DNA of 54,247 nucleotides from Nocardia yamanashiensis NBRC 100130 (GCF_001613325.1 NZ_BDCD01000034.1:1-54247); one strand, 5' to 3'. Positions 24,276-32,930 are shown, counted from the first letter of the stretch. Notes: a model not told the origin generated them from the sequence alone. A program made the numbers and translations.

Positions 24276-26462
24276 GTGAGCCCACGTGAGATTCCCACGT
24301 ACTGCCGGATCTGCGAACCGCTCTGCGGCCTGATCGCCACCGTCGAGGACGGCAAGCTGCTGCAGTTGCGCGCCGACAAGGAACATCCGCTCTCCCGGGG
24401 CAATGCCTGCCCGAAGGGCATCGCGTTCACCGCCGTCCAGAACGATCCGGACCGGGTGCTGCATCCGCTGCGCCGCACCGCCGCCGGCTTCGAACGGGTC
24501 GGCTGGGACGAGGCCCTGGACGATATCGGCGCGCGCCTGCGCGGGATCATGCGCGAGCACGGCCGGGAGAGTCTGGGCTGGTATTTCGGCAACCCGTCCT
24601 CCTTCTCCTATTCGCACACCCTCTGGATAGTCGGTTTCCAGCTGGCCGCGGGCCTGCGCCACGTCTATTCGGCGGGGTCGCAGGATGTGAACAACCGCTT
24701 CGTCGCCAGCCATCTGCTCTACGGCTCGCTCACCTCGGTTCCCGTGCCGGATCTGGACCGCACCGAGTTCCTGCTCATGCTGGGCGCGAATCCCGTTGTC
24801 TCGCACGGCAGTGTGATCAGCGTCCCGCGTATCCGCGAGAAACTCACTGCCATCACCAAGCGCGGCGGCCGCGTGGTCGTGGTGGATCCGCGCCGCACCG
24901 AGACCGCCCGCCTCTTCGAGCATGTCGGCATCCGCCCCGACGGCGACGCCTGGCTGCTGGCCTCGCTGCTCCAGGTCATATTCGCCGAGGGCTTGGAAGA
25001 CACGGACGCCCTGCGCCGCCAGGCCGCCGGTGTGCGCGAATTACGCGCCGCCGTAGCCCGTTTCACCCCCGAAGCCACCGCCGAGGTCACCGGCTTGCAG
25101 CCCGACCGCGTGCGCACCCTCGCCCGTGATCTGGCCACCGCTGGTTCCGCCGCCGTCTACGGCCGCACCGGCACCTGCCTGGGCCGCCACGCCACCTTGG
25201 TCGCCTTCCTCATCGATGCACTCGCCGTGGTCACCGGAAACCTCGACGCCCCAGGCGGTTCCGTCTTCGGCAAGGAGCTCGTCGCCGTCTCCGAACTCAA
25301 CGCCCGCCTCGGCTTGATCGGCTACGGCAAATCCCGTTCCCGCATAGGCGATTTCCCCGATGTCCTGGGCACCTTCCCCGCCGCCATCATGGCCAAGGAG
25401 ATCACCACTCCCGGCCCCGGTCAGCTCCGCGCCCTCTTCACCTCGGCGGGCAATCCCGTCTCTTCGGTCCCCAACCCGAGCGAATTGTCCACCGCCCTGG
25501 ACCAACTCGACCTGTTCGTCTCCATCGACCTCTACATCAACGACACCAACCGCAAAGCCGACTACATCCTCCCCGCCACCACCTTCCTGGAACGCGACGA
25601 CATCCCTCTCCCGTTCGCCGCCCTGTCTCCCACCCCGTACACCCAATACACGGAACGGGTCCTGGAACCGGCGGGTGAAGCCCGCGAGGAATGGCAGATC
25701 ATCGACGCCCTGGCCACCCGAATCGGCGTCACCCCCTTCACCGCCGGCCCCGCTCGCCCGCTGGGCCGCCTCTTCAGCACCCTCCGCCGCAAAGTCCCCG
25801 GCGGCTCCACCCTCCGCCCCACCCCCACCCTCCTGGTGGACCTGGCCCTCCGCACCGGCCCGTACGGCGACCGCTTCGGCCTCCGCCGCGACGGCCTCTC
25901 CCTGGCGAAACTCCGCCGCCACCCCCACGGCCTGGTGCTGTCCGACTCCATCCCCACCGGAGTCCTCCGAAAAGTGGTGCAACACAAAGACAACCGAGTC
26001 CACCTGGCCCCACCCGAAATCACCGCCGAACTGACAGCCCTCACCGCACCCCCGGCCGACCCGTCCTACCCCCTCCGGGTGATCGGCATGCGAGAACTCA
26101 AATCCCACAACTCCTGGATGCACAACGCCGAACCCCTCATGCGCGGCTCCCGCCGCCAGCAAGCCCGCATCCACCCCAAAGACGCAGCCGCCGCCAACAT
26201 CCCCGACGGCGCCCCCTGCCGCATCACCTCCCCCCACGGCTCCATCACCGTCCCCATCCTCCTCACCGAGGACATGACCCCCGGCACCATCGCCATCCCC
26301 CACGGCTGGGGCCACCGCGGCGGCTGGCACCTGGCCAACGCCGCCGGCGGAGCCAACGTCAACGACCTGACCTCGACCAACCTCGAAGACATAGAACGCC
26401 TCGCCGGCATGTCCAACCTCAACGGCATCCCGGTCCGCATCGAACCGGTCGCAGCCGGCTGA
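24276..26462 (+). CDS. Molybdopterin-dependent oxidoreductase with N-terminal [4Fe-4S] site
   Basis: The protein has 728 residues, of the Mo/W-bisPGD (DMSO reductase) family. The N-terminus carries a cluster motif C10-x2-C13-x3-C17-x27-C45 (TYCRICEPLCGL ... GNACPKG). It is followed by FAD-free molybdopterin domains (SLGWYFGNPSSFSYS, LMLGANPVVSHGS, VVVVDPRRTETARL) and the C-terminal molydopterin dinucleotide-binding domain (MRELKSHNSWMHNAEPLMRG, PHGWGHRGGWHLAN). No Tat signal is seen, so it should be cytosolic. The substrate is unknown; Rv0197 is a possible relative. GTG 24276 was chosen from the start of homology. No dedicated electron-transfer subunit is nearby. It interrupts the otherwise Rv0413-Rv0414c-like gene order. 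Confidence 0.87.
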   Translation: MSPREIPTYCRICEPLCGLIATVEDGKLLQLRADKEHPLSRGNACPKGIAFTAVQNDPDRVLHPLRRTAAGFERVGWDEALDDIGARLRGIMREHGRESLGWYFGNPSSFSYSHTLWIVGFQLAAGLRHVYSAGSQDVNNRFVASHLLYGSLTSVPVPDLDRTEFLLMLGANPVVSHGSVISVPRIREKLTAITKRGGRVVVVDPRRTETARLFEHVGIRPDGDAWLLASLLQVIFAEGLEDTDALRRQAAGVRELRAAVARFTPEATAEVTGLQPDRVRTLARDLATAGSAAVYGRTGTCLGRHATLVAFLIDALAVVTGNLDAPGGSVFGKELVAVSELNARLGLIGYGKSRSRIGDFPDVLGTFPAAIMAKEITTPGPGQLRALFTSAGNPVSSVPNPSELSTALDQLDLFVSIDLYINDTNRKADYILPATTFLERDDIPLPFAALSPTPYTQYTERVLEPAGEAREEWQIIDALATRIGVTPFTAGPARPLGRLFSTLRRKVPGGSTLRPTPTLLVDLALRTGPYGDRFGLRRDGLSLAKLRRHPHGLVLSDSIPTGVLRKVVQHKDNRVHLAPPEITAELTALTAPPADPSYPLRVIGMRELKSHNSWMHNAEPLMRGSRRQQARIHPKDAAAANIPDGAPCRITSPHGSITVPILLTEDMTPGTIAIPHGWGHRGGWHLANAAGGANVNDLTSTNLEDIERLAGMSNLNGIPVRIEPVAAG

Positions 26463-26467
26463 ACGAC

Positions 26468-27172
26468 TCAGCCGGCGGTGTTGTCCAGAATCCGCTGCTT
26501 GAGCGCGCGAGCGGCGGCTTCGGGATCGCGTGCGTCGGTAATGGCCCGCACCACCACGATTCGGGTGGCTCCGGCGTCGAGGACTTCCGGCAGCCGCACG
26601 TCATCGATGCCGCCGATGGCGAACCACGGTCGGCGCGTGTGGGAGTCGGCGGTGGAGCGCACCAGGTCGAGGCCGGCGGCGGTGCGGCCGGGCTTGGTCG
26701 GGGTGGTCCAGACGGGGCCGGTGCAGAAGTAGTCGATGTGTTCGTCGATGGCGGCGAGGCCGGCCTGGGCGCGGTTGTGGGTGGAGCGGCCGATGACGAC
26801 GTCCGGTCCCAGGATGCGGCGGGCGTACCAGGGCGGTAGGTCGCCTTGGCCCAGATGCAGGACGTCGACGCCTGCGGCGAGGCCGATATCGGCGCGATCG
26901 TTGCAGGCCACCAGCGCCCCGTGGCGGCGGGCGGCGGCCTTCAGTTCGGCCAGAACGCCCAGCTCGGCCTTGGCTTCGAGAGTGCCGAACTGCTTCTCGC
27001 CCGCCGACCCCTTGTCCCGGAGCTGGATGATGTCCACGCCCCCGGCCAGCGCCGCGTCGGCGAATTCGACCAGATCCCCCTTCTCACGCCGGGCGTCGGT
27101 GCACAGGTACAGCCGCGCGTCGGCGAGACGTTCACGCGGTGGTACGGGCCGGTTCGGATGGGAGGGCTGCAC
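26468..27172 (-). CDS. thiE: Thiamine-phosphate synthase
   Basis: It joins HMP-pyrophosphate and the thiazole phosphate to give thiamine monophosphate. The protein has 234 residues with ThiE motifs in order: ARLYLCTDARREKGDL, GGVDIIQLRDKGSAGEKQF, VACNDRADIGLAAGVDVLHL, VIGRSTHN, YFCTGPVWTTPTKPGR and WFAIGGID. GTG 27172 is the only sensible start close to the conserved N-terminus; it adds a short Pro-rich lead not seen in the M. tuberculosis protein. The gene is divergent from thiO-thiS-thiG across 150 bp, in which no TPP riboswitch is recognisable, and ends 5 bp from the oxidoreductase stop. Confidence 0.93.
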   Translation of the reverse strand: MQPSHPNRPVPPRERLADARLYLCTDARREKGDLVEFADAALAGGVDIIQLRDKGSAGEKQFGTLEAKAELGVLAELKAAARRHGALVACNDRADIGLAAGVDVLHLGQGDLPPWYARRILGPDVVIGRSTHNRAQAGLAAIDEHIDYFCTGPVWTTPTKPGRTAAGLDLVRSTADSHTRRPWFAIGGIDDVRLPEVLDAGATRIVVVRAITDARDPEAAARALKQRILDNTAG

Positions 27173-27322
27173 GCCTCCGAACCTAGTCGCGCTACCGTGG
27201 TGAGGCGAAACGAGCCGCGGGCGCGTCTTGGCCGCGACGATGCGCGACGCCCCGCCGGATACGCGTTCTCGTGCGATATCGGTGCAGGTCCGGTAGGTCC
27301 GGACCGAGTGAGGTGGATACGA

Positions 27323-28486
27323 ATGCGGACTCTGGCCGTCGTCGGCGGCGGTGTGATCGGGCTGTCGGTGGCGTGGCGTACCGCGCAATCGGGCTGGACG
27401 GTCACGCTGTACGACCCGGCGGTGGGTTCGGGGGCTTCCTGGGTGGCGGGCGGCATGCTCGCCCCCTTGTCCGAAGGCTGGCCTGGCGAAGACGCCGCCC
27501 TCGAATTCGGCGCGGCCTCCCTCTCCCGCTGGCCTGCCTTCGCCGCCGACCTGGCAGCGATCACCGGCGCCTCGCTCTTCACCGCCGACCGTACGTTGAC
27601 CGTCGCGCTGGATGCCGCCGACGCCGCTGATCTGCGCACCATCGCCGATTGGGTCAATGCCCACACACTCCCTGCGAACTCCTCCGTGCTGGAACTGCTG
27701 GATCGGGCCGGAGTACGGGCTGCCGAGCCGGGGCTGGGGCGGGCGATTCGGGCGGCGCTGCGGTCGGAAGCTGAACCCGCCGTGGACAATCGGGCGCTGG
27801 TCGATGCCCTGCGGATTGCTTGCGCGGCGTCCGGAGTGGAATTCCGGGCCGAGCGGGTCGAAGAGCTGGCCGACCTCCCGCACGATCGCGTTGTGCTCGC
27901 CGCCGGAGCCGCATCCGCCCAGCTGTGGCCGGGCCTGCCGGTGCGTCCGGTGAAGGGGGAGATCCTGCGCTTGCGCCGTCGCCCCAGCGCGCCTCCGGTG
28001 CCGAACCACGTCATCCGCGCCCGCGTGCACGGCCGTCCTATATATCTTGTGCCTCGCGCCGACGGAATCGTGCTGGGTGCAACACAATACGAAGTGGGCT
28101 TCGATACCGCCGTCACCGTGGCCGGCGTGCGCGACCTGATCACCGATGCCGAGACGGTGTTCCCCGGCCTGGGCGAATACGAATTCGCCGAGGCCACAGC
28201 GGGTTCCCGCCCGGGTTCCCCGGACAATCTCCCGCTGATCGGCCACCTCGACGACCGCGTGATCGCCGCGACCGGCCACGGCCGCAACGGCATTCTCGAC
28301 ACCCCCGTCACCGCCGCCGCGGTGACGGCCCTGCTCGCGGACGCCGAACTCCCCGAGGCCCGCGCGGCCGCCCCGCAGCGTTTCGATCAGGTCGCCGCGG
28401 TTCCCCGCCCGGCCGAGGCGCTCGCTTTGTCCGCAACCGCGGAGCGGCGGTCCACCGCCGACCCGTCTTCTCCGGAAGGAAACTAG
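27323..28486 (+). CDS. thiO: Glycine oxidase ThiO
   Basis: This FAD enzyme oxidises glycine to dehydroglycine (iminoacetate), a building block of the thiamine thiazole. The protein has 387 residues. The FAD motif is at the start (TLAVVGGGVIGLSVAWRTAQ), followed by GASWVAGGMLAPLSEGWPGE, the substrate-side PVRPVKGEILRLRRR and the C-terminal GSPDNLPLIGHL and ATGHGRNGIL typical of DAO-family thiamine oxidases. ATG 27323 is preceded by GAGGTGG. The stop codon TAG is directly followed by the thiS ATG. Confidence 0.93.
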   Translation: MRTLAVVGGGVIGLSVAWRTAQSGWTVTLYDPAVGSGASWVAGGMLAPLSEGWPGEDAALEFGAASLSRWPAFAADLAAITGASLFTADRTLTVALDAADAADLRTIADWVNAHTLPANSSVLELLDRAGVRAAEPGLGRAIRAALRSEAEPAVDNRALVDALRIACAASGVEFRAERVEELADLPHDRVVLAAGAASAQLWPGLPVRPVKGEILRLRRRPSAPPVPNHVIRARVHGRPIYLVPRADGIVLGATQYEVGFDTAVTVAGVRDLITDAETVFPGLGEYEFAEATAGSRPGSPDNLPLIGHLDDRVIAATGHGRNGILDTPVTAAAVTALLADAELPEARAAAPQRFDQVAAVPRPAEALALSATAERRSTADPSSPEGN

Positions 28487-28699
28487 ATGACCGCGATTCC
28501 GGTCGGTGTCACCGTGAACGGTGTCGATCACGAGTTCGCCGAGAACACCTCGGTGCGCGAGGTGCTCGAGACCCTGAATCTCCCGTGTCAGGGCGTGGCG
28601 GTGGCCGTGGACGGCGCGCTGTTCCCCAAGTCGCGCTGGGACGAGCCGGTCGGCCGCGGCTGGGAGCTCGAGGTGCTGACGGCGGTGCAGGGTGGCTAG
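28487..28699 (+). CDS. thiS: Sulfur carrier protein ThiS
   Basis: The protein has 70 residues with a ubiquitin-like fold and the required C-terminal Gly-Gly (LTAVQGG), which is adenylated and thiocarboxylated to carry sulfur to ThiG. VTVNGVDHEFAENTSVREVL and VAVAVDGALFPKSRWDE are typical. It starts right after the thiO stop, with AAGGA upstream, and overlaps thiG by 8 bp. Confidence 0.95.
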   Translation: MTAIPVGVTVNGVDHEFAENTSVREVLETLNLPCQGVAVAVDGALFPKSRWDEPVGRGWELEVLTAVQGG

Positions 28700-29447
28700 C
28701 CCGCTGGTGATCGCGGGCCGCGAGTTCGGTTCCCGCCTGATCATGGGCACCGGCGGCGCGGACAATCTGCACGTGCTGGAGGAGGCCCTGGTCGCCTCCA
28801 AGACCGAGCTGACCACGGTCGCCATGCGCCGGGTGGACGCGGCGGGCGGCACCGGCGTGCTGGATCTGCTCAAGCGCCTGGAGATCGCCCCGCTGCCGAA
28901 CACCGCCGGTTGCCGTTCGGCCGCCGAGGCGGTGCTGACCGCGCAGCTGGGCCGCGAGGCGCTCGAAACCGATTGGGTGAAGCTGGAAGTCATCGCCGAC
29001 GAACGCACCCTGCTCCCGGACGCCATCGAATTGGTCAGCGCCGCAGAGCAACTGGTGGACGCCGGTTTCACCGTCCTGCCCTACACCACCGACGATCCGG
29101 TGCTGGCCAAGCGCCTGGAGGACATCGGCTGCGCCGCCGTCATGCCGCTGGGCGCGCCGATCGGCACCGGCCTGGGCATCGGCAATCCGCACAATATCGA
29201 GATGATCGTGGCCGCCGCGCAGGTCCCGGTGATCCTCGACGCGGGCATCGGCACCGCCAGCGACGCCGCCCTGGCCATGGAACTCGGCTGTTCCGCGGTC
29301 CTGCTCGCCACCGCCGTCACCCGCGCCCGGCAACCCGCCCTGATGGCCGCCGCCATGGCGCACGCGGTGGAAGCCGGTTGGCTGGCAAGGGAAGCGGGCC
29401 GCATCCCCAAGCGCTTCTGGGCGCAGGCGTCGTCCCCGTCGCTCTGA
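28692..29447 (+). CDS. thiG: Thiazole synthase ThiG
   Basis: It forms the thiazole phosphate of thiamine from deoxyxylulose 5-phosphate, dehydroglycine and ThiS thiocarboxylate. The protein has 251 residues, a TIM barrel. Motifs: SRLIMGTGG, TTVAMRRVDAAGG, LPNTAGCRSAAEAV, the Schiff-base lysine in DWVKLEVIADERTLLPD, LPYTTDDPVLAKRLEDIGC and VILDAGIGTASDAALAMELG. GTG 28692 lies inside the thiS 3' end. Last gene of thiO-thiS-thiG. Confidence 0.96.
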   Translation: MASPLVIAGREFGSRLIMGTGGADNLHVLEEALVASKTELTTVAMRRVDAAGGTGVLDLLKRLEIAPLPNTAGCRSAAEAVLTAQLGREALETDWVKLEVIADERTLLPDAIELVSAAEQLVDAGFTVLPYTTDDPVLAKRLEDIGCAAVMPLGAPIGTGLGIGNPHNIEMIVAAAQVPVILDAGIGTASDAALAMELGCSAVLLATAVTRARQPALMAAAMAHAVEAGWLAREAGRIPKRFWAQASSPSL

Positions 29448-29598
29448 ATCGCCCCCGAACGGTGAACCCGTGACCCCCGTCACTCGTATGTGAGGGTATG
29501 CCCGGTGTGTGGTGGGGGACGGGTCATCCTCGAGGAGGACGGGACGCGCGACCTGTGAGCTATGGCCCGGGACCGGTTCTCGAGGAAGACTGGTCCCC

Positions 29599-30534
29599 AT
29601 GATCGAACTGAGGGGCCTGACCAAACACTATGGCCAGACCGTCGCGGTGCAGGATCTGTCGTTCTCGGTCCGCCCGGGCCAGGTGACCGGCTTTCTGGGC
29701 CCGAACGGTGCCGGCAAATCGACCACCATGCGCATGATTCTCGGGCTGGACCAGCCGACTTCGGGTACCGCGCTGATCGACGGCAAGCCGTACCGCGAAC
29801 TGGCGAATCCGCTCACCAAGGTGGGCGCCCTGCTGGATGCCAAGTGGGTGCATCCGAACCGTTCGGCTCGTTCCCATCTGCGCTGGATGGCGGCCTCGAA
29901 CAACCTCCCCGGCAACCGGGTCGAGGAAGTCCTGCGCCTGGTCGGTCTCTCGGAGGTCGCGGGCAAGAAGGCGGGCGGTTTCTCGCTCGGCATGTCCCAG
30001 CGTCTCGGCCTGGCGGGCGCCCTGCTCGGCGATCCGCAGGTGCTGTTGTTCGACGAGCCGGTGAACGGCCTGGATCCCGAGGGCATTCTGTGGATCCGCC
30101 GTTTCATGCAGCGGCTGGCGTCCGAGGGCCGCACCGTACTGGTGTCGAGCCATCTGCTGGCCGAGATGGCGCAGACCGCGGACCATCTCATCGTGATCGG
30201 CCAGGGCCGCCTGATCGCCGACACGCCCACCAAGGATTTCATCGAGAAGTCGTCGGAAGCGTCTGTGCGCGTGCGCAGTCCGCAGCTGGATCAATTGCGC
30301 AGCCTGCTCACCTCGAACGGGATGACGGTGCGCGAGGACGGCGACGGCCCGGCGCTGATCGTGGTCGGCGTGAGCAGCGACGCGGTCGGAAAACTGGCCG
30401 GCGCCAACGACATCACGCTCTTCGAGCTGTCCCCGCAGCGGGCCTCGCTGGAGGAAGCGTTCATGAGCATGACGGGCGGCGCGGTCCAGTACCACGCCGC
30501 GGGCTTCGAACAGGTGATGGGAGGTGCGCTCTGA
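29599..30534 (+). CDS. ABC transporter ATP-binding protein (DrrA/CcmA type)
   Basis: The protein has 311 residues. Walker A is GPNGAGKSTTMRMILGLD near residue 38, the Q-loop and signature are in FSLGMSQRLGLAGALLGDPQ, and Walker B is VLLFDEPVNGLDPEGI. A C-terminal extension of about 90 residues (after ADTPTKDFIEKSSEA) is the type seen in antibiotic and lipid exporters. ATG 29599 lies about 10 nt after GAGGAAG. The stop and the permease start overlap by 1 bp (TGATG). The cargo is unknown. Confidence 0.93.
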   Translation: MIELRGLTKHYGQTVAVQDLSFSVRPGQVTGFLGPNGAGKSTTMRMILGLDQPTSGTALIDGKPYRELANPLTKVGALLDAKWVHPNRSARSHLRWMAASNNLPGNRVEEVLRLVGLSEVAGKKAGGFSLGMSQRLGLAGALLGDPQVLLFDEPVNGLDPEGILWIRRFMQRLASEGRTVLVSSHLLAEMAQTADHLIVIGQGRLIADTPTKDFIEKSSEASVRVRSPQLDQLRSLLTSNGMTVREDGDGPALIVVGVSSDAVGKLAGANDITLFELSPQRASLEEAFMSMTGGAVQYHAAGFEQVMGGAL

Positions 30535-31349
30535 TGGGAGTGCTTGCCGCGGAACGTATCAAGCTCACCTCGACCCGTTCGCCCTGGTGGTGTTCGGTGC
30601 TGATCGCCGTCTGGGCGCTGCTGCTGGCGGTGGGTTTCGCCTTCCTGCTCAACTTCGAGATGAGCGAGTACAACAAGCAGGTCGCGAGCGGGAACGTGAC
30701 CATGTCGGAGCCGCCGAGCGCCGACAATGCCGTCGCCGGACTGGGTTTCATCGGCGTGCCGCCGTTCATCCCCGGCTTCGGCTACATCCTCGTCATGATC
30801 GTGGCGGCGCTGGCGGTGACCAGCGAATACCGTTTCGGCACCATCAAGGCCAGCTTCCTGGCGGTCCCGAATCGCGCGGCGGTGCTGGCGGCCAAGGCCG
30901 GTTTCATCGCGGTGGTGATGGCGGTGTTCTCGGCCGTGCTGACCTTCCTGAGCTTCTTCATCCTGAAGGGCCTCACCAAGTCCGATGTGGGTGAGGGTCT
31001 GAGCCTCAGCGGCGACCTGCGCGTCTTCTACGGCGTCCCGATCTTCATCGCGCTGGTGGTGTTCCTGTCGGTAGGCTTGGGCGCGTTGTTGCGCCAGTCG
31101 GCGGCGGCACTGTCGCTGCTGATCGTCTGGCCGACCCTGATCGAGCCGATCGTGAGCGTGTTCGGCAAGGTGGGCAGCAATATCCGGGTGTTCCTGCCCT
31201 TCCAGAACGCTTCCCGTTTCCTCGGTCTCTCGGCCGATGAGAACGCACCCTGGCATTGGGGCCAGTGGGGCTCGCTCGTCTACTTCACGGCCTTCGTCGT
31301 GATCGTGTTCGCCGCCGCGCTGTACGTGACCAACCAGCGCGACGCCTAG
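30534..31349 (+). CDS. ABC-2 type permease
   Basis: The protein has 271 residues with about six membrane helices (for example SVLIAVWALLLAVGFAFLL, GYILVMIVAALAVTSEYRF, AALSLLIVWPTLIEPIVSVF and FTAFVVIVFAAALYVTNQR). LAVTSEYRFGTIKASFLAVP is the typical coupling segment of ABC-2 permeases that work with DrrA-like ATPases. It overlaps the ATPase gene by one base, so the two form one exporter. Transcription ends at the strong terminator that follows. Confidence 0.9.
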   Translation: MGVLAAERIKLTSTRSPWWCSVLIAVWALLLAVGFAFLLNFEMSEYNKQVASGNVTMSEPPSADNAVAGLGFIGVPPFIPGFGYILVMIVAALAVTSEYRFGTIKASFLAVPNRAAVLAAKAGFIAVVMAVFSAVLTFLSFFILKGLTKSDVGEGLSLSGDLRVFYGVPIFIALVVFLSVGLGALLRQSAAALSLLIVWPTLIEPIVSVFGKVGSNIRVFLPFQNASRFLGLSADENAPWHWGQWGSLVYFTAFVVIVFAAALYVTNQRDA

Positions 31350-31392
31350 ACCCTGCCCGGGGAGCTGCCGGCCACTGCCCGGCCGGTAGCGC

Positions 31393-31435
31393 CATCGGCC
31401 CGATACGGACCTCCGTATCGGGCCGATGTCTTTTT
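31393..31435 (+). terminator. Intrinsic terminator after the ABC transporter genes
   Basis: A perfect 17-bp stem (CATCGGCCCGATACGGA, 31393-31409, with its complement at 31412-31428) has a 2-nt CC loop on paper (4-6 nt in practice) and is followed by TCTTTTT. Apart from this element, nothing else is recognised in the 302 bp between the permease and cyclase genes. Confidence 0.94.
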
Positions 31436-31651
31436 CCGTGGCCTGTCTTTACCCGGTCGCGGCCGGGATTCCAGGTACGTTGGCCGGGAGAACCCTGTGC
31501 GGAAGAAGAACGCTGTGTGAAAACTGTCGCTTCCATCCGGAAGGGCCTAGCCGCGGAACTGAACCGTCGGTAGCATCGCCTCAGCAACCAAAGCACTCAA
31601 ACATCGGCGGGCTCAACGTTGTGGCCGCTCGCACCGATCGGGAGGTGTCAG

Positions 31652-32689
31652 GTGGCAATCATTCATCCATCCGAGGATCAAGGCCTGAGATACGCTCTGG
31701 GCGTGAGCGAACGACCCTCCGACGGCGGAGACCGCGCGTCCGACGCGAACCGCACCGAAGGTTTGGGCACCGATCGCAACCGGTCGAAGGACGCGACCGG
31801 TCCGCGCGCACGTGAACCGCGTCCCATCGACCCGGACGTGGTCATTCCGCTGGTTCCGGCGGATCTCGACGAGAACGAGGCCAATCGGCGCCGGGGCCGC
31901 TTCCCCGGTCAGCTCTCTTCTCTGATGGCGGCCGCGAATCAGCGTGGCGATCTGATCGGCGCCATCCGCAAGGCCCGCGAGAACCTGCCCGGCGACCCGG
32001 CCTTCGGCGACCCGCTCTCGGTCTCCGGTCCCGGCAGCGCCCGCGCGGTGGCCCGCGCCGCGGACAAGCTGGTCGGCGATACGCCCAGCGCGGCAAAGGA
32101 ATTGGGCCTGGGTGCGCTCCAGGTGTGGCAGGCCATGCTGGAACGCGTCGGCCGGGGCCGCGGTACCCAGGAGATCACCATCATGTTCACCGACCTGGTG
32201 GCCTTCTCCAGCTGGTCCCTCGCCGCCGGTGACGAGGCGACCCTGGAACTGCTGCGCCGCGTGGCCAAGGCCATCGAACCGCCCATCGTGGACCGTGGCG
32301 GCTCCGTGGTGAAGCGGATGGGCGACGGGGTGATGGCGGTCTTCCCGTCCGCCGATCGGGCCGTACGGGCAGCCGTGGCGGCCAAGGAGAACCTCTCGGG
32401 CGTCAGCATCGACGGCTACCGCCCCCAGATGCGCATGGGCCTGCACACCGGTTCCCCCCGCGAGATCGGCGGCGACTGGCTCGGCGTGGACGTCACCATC
32501 GCGGCCCGCGTCATGGAAGCCGGCGGCAACGGCAACACCATGCTCTCCGCCGCCACCCTCGATTCCCTCGACCCGGAAACCCTGGAAGAACTCGGCTTCG
32601 GCGTAAAGCCCTACCGCCGCAGCTTCTTCGCGGCCCCCCTGAGCGGAGTCCCCGAAGACCTGCGCATCTTCCGTCTCGACGCCGAGTAA
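31652..32689 (+). CDS. Class III adenylate/guanylate cyclase-like protein with an atypical active site
   Basis: The protein has 345 residues: an N-terminal region of about 170 residues without membrane helices, then a class III cyclase catalytic domain. Metal-binding aspartates are Asp181 (IMFTDLVAFSSW) and Asp225 (VVKRMGDGVMAVF); the substrate-specifying Lys221 and Asp275 are present, as is Arg286. The transition-state Asn expected between Asp275 and Arg286 is Thr282 (DWLGVDVTIAARVM). Loss of that Asn usually lowers activity, so the protein may be weak, divergent or regulatory. GTG 31652 was chosen for GGAGG 6 nt upstream; GTG 31703 is an alternative. It stands alone between a terminator and a small reverse-strand gene. 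Confidence 0.87.
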   Translation: MAIIHPSEDQGLRYALGVSERPSDGGDRASDANRTEGLGTDRNRSKDATGPRAREPRPIDPDVVIPLVPADLDENEANRRRGRFPGQLSSLMAAANQRGDLIGAIRKARENLPGDPAFGDPLSVSGPGSARAVARAADKLVGDTPSAAKELGLGALQVWQAMLERVGRGRGTQEITIMFTDLVAFSSWSLAAGDEATLELLRRVAKAIEPPIVDRGGSVVKRMGDGVMAVFPSADRAVRAAVAAKENLSGVSIDGYRPQMRMGLHTGSPREIGGDWLGVDVTIAARVMEAGGNGNTMLSAATLDSLDPETLEELGFGVKPYRRSFFAAPLSGVPEDLRIFRLDAE

Positions 32690-32693
32690 CGGC

Positions 32694-32846
32694 TCACATC
32701 CAGAGGAAAGCCCCGGCCACTGCGAGCGCCCCCGCGAGGGCGAGCGCCACGGCCAGGGGCTTGGCTGTTTTCCAGGTCGTGTAGGCCCCGCCGAGCAGGA
32801 ATCCGGCGAGGGCCAGTAGCAGCACGAAGATCACGCTCGAGGACAT
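32694..32846 (-). CDS. 50-residue membrane protein, two helices
   Basis: An ATG at 32846 opens a 50-codon frame ending in TGA at 32694. The product has two hydrophobic helices (VIFVLLLALAGFLLGGAY and PLAVALALAGALAVAGAFLW) joined by the short basic loop TTWKTAKP. The composition is far from random and fits a helical hairpin. It lies tail to tail with the cyclase gene (4 bp apart) and divergent from the atuA-like operon. No family is recognised. Confidence 0.65.
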   Translation of the reverse strand: MSSSVIFVLLLALAGFLLGGAYTTWKTAKPLAVALALAGALAVAGAFLWM

Positions 32847-32914
32847 CGCTCAAGTGTGCAGGAAGCGTGCCGGATCGCCGTACACCGGCTTTGACCTGCA
32901 CCTCCCGAAATTAA

Positions 32915-32930
32915 CAAGCACGCAGGCTTG
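32915..32930. promoter_or_regulatory. Possible TetR operator upstream of the acyl-CoA operon
   Basis: CAAGC-ACGCAG-GCTTG is an inverted repeat 85 bp before the operon's first ATG. TTGACC at 32891-32896 could be a -35 with its -10 around TAACAA (32912), placing the repeat on the promoter. The TetR protein encoded at the end of the same operon is the likely ligand. The arms are only 5 bp, so this is tentative. Confidence 0.45.

Noticed and set aside
27173..27322. A TPP riboswitch in the thiE/thiO gap
   Set aside because: The CTGAGA and the 3' GAACCTGA-type conserved blocks are missing on both strands, although thiamine genes flank the gap.
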